Below, in pieces: positions 54,841 through 61,851 of a stretch of 64,000 bases of DNA; positions within the stretch are counted from its first letter, which is position 1, and each line of letters starts with the position of its first letter. A program made the position numbers and the translations under genes. This DNA is from Bacteroidaceae bacterium (GTDB lineage: Bacteria; Bacteroidota; Bacteroidia; Bacteroidales; Bacteroidaceae). Below the pieces are notes generated by a model. That model saw only the letters and a list, made by a program, of their open reading frames with translations. It did no database searches and was not told where the DNA came from. The stretch covers positions 62,001 through 126,000 of the forward strand of contig JAFZSA010000034.1 of NCBI GenBank assembly GCA_017619585.1, written 5' to 3'.

Positions 54841-57519
54841 ATGGCTCGTCTATTTCTTGTTTTTTGTATATTTTTTTTAGTATATGACGCGGATGCCCAG
54901 ACAATCATTGAGGGCTTTGTGCTAAATGCAAAAGGTGGGGCAGTGGATGCTTTTGTGACTGTTACACCTAAAGGCTCAGGCAATATCTTGGGCTATACCG
55001 ATGCTGATACGAAAGGGTACTACAGATTGGAGTTTAAATCTAACATAGATTCTGTGACTGTTACCGCGGCAGGCATGGGTATAGGCAACTATGCAAAGGT
55101 TGTGAAAAATAGGTCGCAGCGGTTGGATTTCCATGTTGTAGAACAAACCATGCAATTGGAAGAAGTATCTGTTCGCGCGAAGAAGATACTTCAGACTGGT
55201 GATACATTGAGTTATCTTGTCGGGGCTTATCGCCAGCAGGAAGACCGTGTCATCGGGGATGTTCTGAAACGCATGCCTGGCATTGAAGTTTCTGAAAATG
55301 GTAGCATCAAATATAACGGGAAGGCTATCAAAAAATTTTATGTTGAAGAAATGGATTTGTTGCGGGGGCGCTATGGGTTAGCAACGAACAATATCAACGC
55401 TCAAGACGTAGCAGCTGTTCAAGTGTTAGAAAATCACCAGCCAGTGAAGATGCTACAAGGAAAGGAATTCTCAGATGCCGTAGCCATCAACCTTAAACTT
55501 AAGAATTCAGCAAAAGGTACTTTTGCTATTAACACTATGCTAGGCAGCGGTGTGCAGCAGGCACATACCATTGGCAGTAATCCTCTTTGGGCTGCAGAGG
55601 TAGTGCCTATGTATTTCGCAAAAACGCGTCAAAATATAACCTTGTATAAAAGTAATAACACAGGAGACGATATTTCGAAAGAGTTGACAGAACATTATTC
55701 CAGCGCAAATGGTGTCAACGTTCATCCTTTCTGTCCCATAGATGTTATCTTCCCCAGCGGATCGGGTCTACCTCAGAAACGTACATTTGATAACCATAGC
55801 CATATTTTGACCTTTAATCATTTGGAAAAGAAATTCAAGGATACGGAGGTTGGCCTTAATATTGCCTACCACAATGATTGTATTCGTCGAGAGGGAAGCA
55901 GCAAAAGTGATATTTTTCTGAGTGAAAATAGCCAGCTGCTTACCCATGAAACGATGTATAGTGATACGAAAGTCAACAACTTGAATACACAGCTCCATTA
56001 TACTTGGAATGCGGAGAATGGCTTTATGGCAGATGTGCTTAAGTTTGAAGTCAACTGGAATAGGGACAATGTAGATGGTATTCTCTCTTCGGAATGTATA
56101 GGAAGCACACCTGTAAACTACGGGAATAATCGAGTAAGACAGTATTTCGACCGCCCGCAGTTTTCAATATCCAATACATTCAACACCATTCGTAACATTG
56201 GCAAGAATACATTGAACCTTCATTTTTCTGCTGGCTATGCTCATCGTCCGAATAAACTTTCCATTTATATAGATTCTCTTCTTCAGGGTGTTTCAACAGT
56301 CTATACACAGGATATAAACTCCCGCCATATTTCTGGACGCTTTAACACAAGCTATGGTATACATGTGTCTAGTCACTTCCGTTTTGAGTATGGTGTCAAT
56401 GCTTCTGCCAACCTTTATGGCATTGTTACTGACCTTGATGGCTTTGTGCCACCGTCAAGTTTTACTCAGATAAATAATGACCTATGGTACAATACCTATT
56501 GTGTTACTTTTTTTCAGAATTATAAATACAAATCTCGTGATTTTGATGTAACCTTAGGGGTTCCGCTTGAACTTTATGCTCAAACCCTTGATGACCGTAT
56601 TCGTCAGGATAAACACAGTTACACACACCTGCTCTTTTTCCCGTCTGTTTCTCTCGATTGGATTGTCACCCGTGACATATGGGCTAATGTGGGAGCTAAT
56701 TATTCCAAGACAATGGGCAACCCGGGAGGTATCTATAGTGGGTTCATTATGTCTAACTACCGTGCTTTTCAACGAAGCTACGTCGACCAATTATCTGAAA
56801 CAGAAAACTATAGGGCCAATGCCACATTGCGTTATCGAAATGCCATCCGAGCTCTTTTTGCAAATGTCAGTTTTTACTATAATCACACAAAGGATAACCA
56901 AATCTACGATTATTCCTATGATGGAGCCACTAGTGTGGTGCAGGCTGTTAACCGTCCTACTGCTGCTCAGACCTTTAGTTTTAGTGGTGAGTGTAGCAAG
57001 GGTTTTGATTTCCTTCGTTCTACAATCCGTTTCTTTGGCAATTATAGCCTCTCAAAAGGCGAGAGGCTTATAGCCAGCAGCCTTTACCTATATCAATCGC
57101 GAAGTCTCAATTTGGGTGGTAGTCTATCGTTCAGTCCTTGTGAATGGGTGGGCATTATTTATGGCAGTGGCTTCAGTTTAAGTCGAAGCTATATTGAAGA
57201 ACATCGCAAAAAGTCTGCTAGTGTTCGTAGTAACACACAACGTCTTTCTATGAGTTTTTATCCAACAAAGATCTTGACACTGACTTTTTCGGCCGAGGAC
57301 AACTACAACAATTTGTCTGCAGAGAATCGCCATGCCTGGTTCGGCGATATTTCAGCCAAACTTAAATTAAAGCGTTATGACCTTGAGTTGCAGTTGAACA
57401 ATATATTTGACCAGCGTCGATATACTCGTGTCAACTATAACGGTTTGGATATCTATGCCCAGACTTCGCAATTAAGGCCTCGTAATGCCATTGTATCAGT
57501 AAGATATAAATTGTTATAA
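54841..57519 (+). CDS. TonB-receptor-like outer-membrane barrel protein
   Basis: 892 residues from the ATG at 54841 (MARLFLVFCIFFLVYDADAQ, a signal peptide); longer in-frame starts overlap the precursor gene. A carboxypeptidase-regulatory-like domain ('TIIEGFVLNAKGGAVDAFVTVTPKGSGNILGYTDADTKGYYRLEF') is followed by a plug ('DVLKRMPGIEVSENGSIKYNGKAIKKFYVEEMDLL') and a C-terminal beta barrel ending 'NAIVSVRYKLL'. This is the type usually found beside GLPGLI proteins. Possible roles are passage or binding of the mature peptide or its cargo at the outer membrane. Confidence 0.88.
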   Translation: MARLFLVFCIFFLVYDADAQTIIEGFVLNAKGGAVDAFVTVTPKGSGNILGYTDADTKGYYRLEFKSNIDSVTVTAAGMGIGNYAKVVKNRSQRLDFHVVEQTMQLEEVSVRAKKILQTGDTLSYLVGAYRQQEDRVIGDVLKRMPGIEVSENGSIKYNGKAIKKFYVEEMDLLRGRYGLATNNINAQDVAAVQVLENHQPVKMLQGKEFSDAVAINLKLKNSAKGTFAINTMLGSGVQQAHTIGSNPLWAAEVVPMYFAKTRQNITLYKSNNTGDDISKELTEHYSSANGVNVHPFCPIDVIFPSGSGLPQKRTFDNHSHILTFNHLEKKFKDTEVGLNIAYHNDCIRREGSSKSDIFLSENSQLLTHETMYSDTKVNNLNTQLHYTWNAENGFMADVLKFEVNWNRDNVDGILSSECIGSTPVNYGNNRVRQYFDRPQFSISNTFNTIRNIGKNTLNLHFSAGYAHRPNKLSIYIDSLLQGVSTVYTQDINSRHISGRFNTSYGIHVSSHFRFEYGVNASANLYGIVTDLDGFVPPSSFTQINNDLWYNTYCVTFFQNYKYKSRDFDVTLGVPLELYAQTLDDRIRQDKHSYTHLLFFPSVSLDWIVTRDIWANVGANYSKTMGNPGGIYSGFIMSNYRAFQRSYVDQLSETENYRANATLRYRNAIRALFANVSFYYNHTKDNQIYDYSYDGATSVVQAVNRPTAAQTFSFSGECSKGFDFLRSTIRFFGNYSLSKGERLIASSLYLYQSRSLNLGGSLSFSPCEWVGIIYGSGFSLSRSYIEEHRKKSASVRSNTQRLSMSFYPTKILTLTFSAEDNYNNLSAENRHAWFGDISAKLKLKRYDLELQLNNIFDQRRYTRVNYNGLDIYAQTSQLRPRNAIVSVRYKLL

Positions 57520-57536
57520 CTATAAATATCACAAAT

Positions 57537-58772
57537 ATGGAGAATAATAATAAATTTTGGTTCTTCCTTGAATCACATATTTATGTAAACATTAAGTCAA
57601 ATGCAATATTGCTTTATGATACATTTACAGGTAAGAGCCTATACTCTGAATTTGCTGTTGCTATCCAACTTGTCAACAAAATATATGAAGACAAGAACCT
57701 TGGATGTGTCGAATTAGAGCGAATTGATCTGAATAATCCAGAGATGCGTTGTTTTGTGGAAGAAGTAATTTCAAATGGTATGGGAAAATTATTGGATCAG
57801 AATGAACATATAACAAAACCGGTTATTCTTTTGCCTATACTATCATTATGTCTAGATATAGACAGACTTAAGGAAACAAAGAATTTAAATATACTCCTTG
57901 GCAGAGATATCAGCAAGTATTTGTTAGATGTTAACATTGTATTGAATACTTCATGTCAACAGCGATGTCCACATTGTCAGAATTATTGCAAGCAGTTCTT
58001 CTGTTGTAGCAAAGAAGATAAATCTATGTGTTTTACACGTGATTCCCTTGTCAACCTTTTTGGTCAAATAAAGTTTTTCCCTTTGCGTACGATAAATATT
58101 ACAGGTGGTGATATATATCAATATAAGGATTTGGATGTCTTTAATAACCCAACCGGAGATAATAAAAAAGTTTTCAATTTCTATATTCATTACTTGAACT
58201 ACCAGAAGAATTCAATCATTGACAGCCAAAAGATTCATATCATTATTAATACACCTGTAAACATAAATAAGCTAAATGAGGCGTATTTTTACACAAAAAA
58301 TAAAGATACGAAATTCCATCTTGTTGTAGAGAATGATGAACAATTTGAGGAATTGGAATCTGTCATGTCAGAATTGGGTGTTGAAGAGTATGAGGTTCAC
58401 CCGTATTATAATGGAGAGAATCTGCAATTCTTTGAAGAGAATGTTTACCTATCAAAAGAAGATATTATTGCCAACACTATTTCAATGCGTGAGATATTCC
58501 GTAACCAAAAAATGAATGCGAACTCATTTGGTAGCTTATATATTTTGCCAAACGGGGATATAAAAGCAAATATGAATGAAAAAGTATTGGGGAATATTGA
58601 AAAAGATAAAATAATTGATATCATTAATGAAGAAATGATGCAAAATACAGCTTGGAGAAAAGTACGTTCTTTAGAACCTTGCAATAATTGCCTTTATCAG
58701 TATCTATGTCCTCCTTTATCTAATTATGAGAGAGTAATTAATAAGCAGAATCTATGTCACGTTTCCCAATAA
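57537..58772 (+). CDS. Second radical-SAM-like protein
   Basis: 411 residues. Residues 1-130 are a non-catalytic N-terminal part, possibly peptide-binding ('FWFFLESHIYVNIKSNAILLYDTFTG'). A SAM-cluster motif C140-x3-C144-x2-C147 ('NTSCQQRCPHCQNYC') and 'NITGGDIYQY' follow. The C-terminal part has 'LYILPNGDIKANMNEKVLGNI' and a reduced cysteine set 'CNNCLYQYLCPP', SPASM-like. In the GG-Bacteroidales system the second such protein is generally described as a 'pseudo-rSAM'. Here the cluster cysteines are intact, so it may be active. Its stop overlaps the next gene by 19 bp. Confidence 0.85.
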   Translation: MENNNKFWFFLESHIYVNIKSNAILLYDTFTGKSLYSEFAVAIQLVNKIYEDKNLGCVELERIDLNNPEMRCFVEEVISNGMGKLLDQNEHITKPVILLPILSLCLDIDRLKETKNLNILLGRDISKYLLDVNIVLNTSCQQRCPHCQNYCKQFFCCSKEDKSMCFTRDSLVNLFGQIKFFPLRTINITGGDIYQYKDLDVFNNPTGDNKKVFNFYIHYLNYQKNSIIDSQKIHIIINTPVNINKLNEAYFYTKNKDTKFHLVVENDEQFEELESVMSELGVEEYEVHPYYNGENLQFFEENVYLSKEDIIANTISMREIFRNQKMNANSFGSLYILPNGDIKANMNEKVLGNIEKDKIIDIINEEMMQNTAWRKVRSLEPCNNCLYQYLCPPLSNYERVINKQNLCHVSQ

Positions 58773-59401
58773 AAGATGATGATATGCTAATAGAAACAAA
58801 ACTTGTGAATTATCTGGCTTTTAAAGTTGCAATGCTTCCTAATAGTGGTCTCTTTCATGGAAGAATGGGCGTAATATTGGCACTTTATTGTTATGGCGTA
58901 GTGCATGACAATCGTATATTATGTGATTATGTGAGTAACATTCTTCAAGATGCTAACAACGACTATTTTGATGGTGACACGAGCATAGAAAACGGTCTTG
59001 CAGGCTTAGGACTTGGTTTTACATTGTTGTATAAAGCAGGTATGTATCAGGATGATTTGAATGACCTGCTTTCCGACATTGACAAGAGAATAATGAGTGT
59101 TGATCCACGAAGAATAGATGATTATTCTTTTCGGAAAGGTGCCCCAGGGATATACTATTATATTAAGACAAGACAGAATGTTGGTCAGGAATGCATTTCT
59201 ATCCATAAAGATTATATTGAAGAGCTTGAAGCTAATATACAAGCACATTTTTATGGTGAAAATAAAATGGAATCTCTTATGGGTAGTTTGAAACAGCCGA
59301 CATGGAAGACGGAAGACTATCTTGAAAAAGATTGTGGTATTGATAATGGTTGTGCTTATTTTTTGTTAAAAGATTCATATGACAAGGTATTTTCTCGTTA
59401 A
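58754..59401 (+). CDS. LanC-like repeat protein, short form
   Basis: 215 residues, half the length of a lanthionine cyclase. Four glycine-rich helix-pair signatures of the LanC barrel are visible: 'LFHGRMGVILALYCYG', 'SIENGLAGLGLGFTLLYKAG', 'RKGAPGIYYYIKT' and 'CGIDNGCAYFLLKDS'. The Cys and Cys-His zinc ligands of true cyclases are not recognisable. No dehydratase (LanB, LanM or LanKC) is in the operon. A fifth such repeat appears at the C-terminus of the next protein. Overlaps its neighbours by 19 and 23 bp, so all are co-translated. Role unknown; scaffold or peptide binding is a guess. Confidence 0.7.
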   Translation: MSRFPIKDDDMLIETKLVNYLAFKVAMLPNSGLFHGRMGVILALYCYGVVHDNRILCDYVSNILQDANNDYFDGDTSIENGLAGLGLGFTLLYKAGMYQDDLNDLLSDIDKRIMSVDPRRIDDYSFRKGAPGIYYYIKTRQNVGQECISIHKDYIEELEANIQAHFYGENKMESLMGSLKQPTWKTEDYLEKDCGIDNGCAYFLLKDSYDKVFSR

Positions 59402-61040
59402 TAACGCCAGTAGAGCTGCTGTATATGGAATAGGTACGTTTATAAGGCATATGACAGACTATATATACAATAATCAGCCTCAATATGATTTTTGTATTTT
59501 AGATATCTATTCTGATGTAAAGGAATTTACTGTTGATGAGGACGAAAATGGGGTTTCTCATTATAAAGTCCCATCATATAATGGATATGGAACGAATTTT
59601 TCATACTATAGATGTATTCTTTTCTTACTAAGTTCATACATAAAAGATGAAGAAAACGTTATTTTTCATTTTAATTTTGGACAACATTATGACTTTATAC
59701 GATTAATTAAGGAAAAATACAGATTTAGTCGCATTCTTTTTACTATACACTATTTTAACTGGTGTTTTACATTGAATGGTAATCTTACGCGATTTAGAAA
59801 ATTAATTAATGATAATTCTGATGAGCCTATAAAAGTAAACATTCAAAATGAATTTAACAAAGGTAAACGTTTGTATTCGTTATGTGATGGCGTTATTGTT
59901 CTATCAAAATTTACATACGATTTACTTCGAAAAGACTATGGAATTGACGAATCTAAAATCCATCTAATATATAATGGAATGAAAGAGGATTCGAATATCG
60001 TAGAGTATTGTAATGAAGATAAAGATGTTAAGGAGATATTGTATGTTGGCAGGCTGGATGAAATCAAAGGAATTGAATATATTATAAAAGCATTTAAACA
60101 GATAGCTTTACATGATGAAAATGTTCGCTTGTTATTTGTTGGTGATGGTAATTTTAGCCAATATCTAACTTTATGCGAAGGGATTTGGGAAAAAGTTACA
60201 TTTACGGGAAAGGTTGAGAAAGAGAAATTGGAACAATTCTATAAACGAGCTACGATAGGAGTACAACCTTCCTTTCATGAGCAGTGCAGCTATTCTGCCA
60301 TTGAGATGATGGCTCATGGTATTCCTCTGATTGCAACAGATTCAACAGGATTGGGAGAGATGATGGATTATACTCCTGAGTGTATGGTACATATTGATGA
60401 GGAAAATTTTCAGCCAGAAGAGTTTGTTGGTCAGTTGGCAGAGAAGATGAAACTTCTTCTTTCGGATAGGCAATTAAGAGGGAATTCTTCCAGGAAACTA
60501 CGACAGCTTTTCCATGAGAGATACAATCTTTGTTGTATGGGGAATGCTATGAGAGATATGCTGTCATCTTGTGAATTGAAAGATAACAGCATTTCAAAAG
60601 ATTTTCTGCCATATATTGATGACGAAATGATTCGGTTAATTAATGAAAGACCCGTTCTTGATCTTGACTATGTTGGGCTGACAGGTATAGGGTGCTATCT
60701 GTGGTGGAGAATAGAAACCCTTAGGAGTCAAGATGGTAAGGCATGTGAATCAACTCTTGTTATGCTTCAGGAGTATCTGATATATTATATTGACTGGATG
60801 TCTGATGTATTGGAGAATGCCGGAAAAGATGCATTTTCTTCATGTTTTGAGCCAGTTCCTTTAAACTGGTTATTGAGCAGTCTAATAGATGCGGGCTTCT
60901 ACAAGACAAAAGTGGATAGTGTTATGCGTTTGATTCTTTCATTTGGAATAGACATAAAAATAGAGAACAGGGAAGATTTTGATGTGTCGGAGATATCCAG
61001 AACTGCCCTGAAAATTTTTAATTTAAATTTGCAAAGATGA
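59379..61040 (+). CDS. GT4-type glycosyltransferase with LanC-like C-terminus
   Basis: 553 residues. N-terminal half: 'YFLVNNASRAAVYGIGTFIRHM', a start typical of RiPP-linked Bacteroidota glycosyltransferases. From ~210: 'VGRLDEIKGIEYIIKAFKQI', 'LLFVGDGNF', 'VTFTGKV' and the E-x7-E donor site in 'SFHEQCSYSAIEMMAHGIPLIATDSTG', a GT-B fold of family 4. Residues ~425-553 are extra: 'DLDYVGLTGIGCYLWWRIETL' is a LanC-type glycine repeat, and 'LNWLLSSLIDAGFY' may belong to the same barrel-like part. It probably transfers a sugar to the peptide. Confidence 0.85.
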   Translation: MTRYFLVNNASRAAVYGIGTFIRHMTDYIYNNQPQYDFCILDIYSDVKEFTVDEDENGVSHYKVPSYNGYGTNFSYYRCILFLLSSYIKDEENVIFHFNFGQHYDFIRLIKEKYRFSRILFTIHYFNWCFTLNGNLTRFRKLINDNSDEPIKVNIQNEFNKGKRLYSLCDGVIVLSKFTYDLLRKDYGIDESKIHLIYNGMKEDSNIVEYCNEDKDVKEILYVGRLDEIKGIEYIIKAFKQIALHDENVRLLFVGDGNFSQYLTLCEGIWEKVTFTGKVEKEKLEQFYKRATIGVQPSFHEQCSYSAIEMMAHGIPLIATDSTGLGEMMDYTPECMVHIDEENFQPEEFVGQLAEKMKLLLSDRQLRGNSSRKLRQLFHERYNLCCMGNAMRDMLSSCELKDNSISKDFLPYIDDEMIRLINERPVLDLDYVGLTGIGCYLWWRIETLRSQDGKACESTLVMLQEYLIYYIDWMSDVLENAGKDAFSSCFEPVPLNWLLSSLIDAGFYKTKVDSVMRLILSFGIDIKIENREDFDVSEISRTALKIFNLNLQR

Positions 61041-61801
61041 TGAACATGAGCGATATATGTACGTTTGTAATACCTTTCCGAATAGACTGCCCAGAACGAC
61101 AAAGAAATATCACCTTTATAATTGATTGGTTAGCTCCATTGAAGTCAAAGATTATACTTCTTGAAGCAGATGTGGAGTCAAGGGTAGACAAGAAATGCTT
61201 TCGTGAAAATGTGGATTACATTTTTGTGGAGGATTCAAGTCCGGTCTTTCACCGTACCCATTATATCAATATGCTTTTAAAACATGCAAGAACAGAAATA
61301 GTTTCTGTATGGGATACGGATGTTGTTACATCATATCAACAGATAGAGGAGAGTATCCAAAACATCAAAAATGGGTGTACACTTGCTATTGCATATAATG
61401 GAGACTGTGTGATGCTGACATCTGATATCACAGATGAGTTTGTGAAAAGTGGAGACTTAATGTATTTGGAAGATCTAAAATTGCAATCCACCTTCAATCG
61501 ACCTTTTTGTGGTGGTGCTTTTTTTGTAAATAGACAAAAATACCTGTCTGTAGGAGGAGATAATGAACATTTTACAGGATGGGGGCCAGAAGATGCTGAG
61601 CGCCTTCGACGGGTGCAAATAATGGGCCATCAGGTTAAATGGACGAAAGAAGGGAAAGCATATCATCTTTATCATCCTAGGAATGAAAACTCTCGTTTCT
61701 TTGATGAAGATGCAGCCATTGAGATGAGAAAAGAGTTTGTAAAAATCTGCAGCATGAATAAAGACGAGTTGGCTGAATACATTAAAACATTTCCAATATA
61801 A
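61037..61801 (+). CDS. Galactosyltransferase-type GT (GT2/GT7C-like)
   Basis: 254 residues. Its ATG overlaps the previous stop (ATGA). GT-A fold: 'ICTFVIPFRIDCPERQRNITFIIDWL', metal-binding D-x-D in 'VSVWDTDVV', and the C-terminal 'FCGGAFFVNRQKYLSVGGDNEHFTGWGPEDAERLRRVQIMGHQV', the signature of galactosyltransferase-like enzymes (Glyco_transf_7C). With the GT4 enzyme before it, a two-sugar or two-site glycosylation of the peptide core is possible. Confidence 0.85.
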   Translation: MMNMSDICTFVIPFRIDCPERQRNITFIIDWLAPLKSKIILLEADVESRVDKKCFRENVDYIFVEDSSPVFHRTHYINMLLKHARTEIVSVWDTDVVTSYQQIEESIQNIKNGCTLAIAYNGDCVMLTSDITDEFVKSGDLMYLEDLKLQSTFNRPFCGGAFFVNRQKYLSVGGDNEHFTGWGPEDAERLRRVQIMGHQVKWTKEGKAYHLYHPRNENSRFFDEDAAIEMRKEFVKICSMNKDELAEYIKTFPI

Positions 61802-61851
61802 AAGATAATTTATTGTATTCATAGAAATTAACATCAAGAAAAAGCATAATT

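Noticed and set aside
58754..59401. True lanthionine cyclase (lanthipeptide operon)
   Set aside because: No dehydratase gene, half the normal length and no recognisable zinc ligands; a LanC-like accessory protein is the safer reading.
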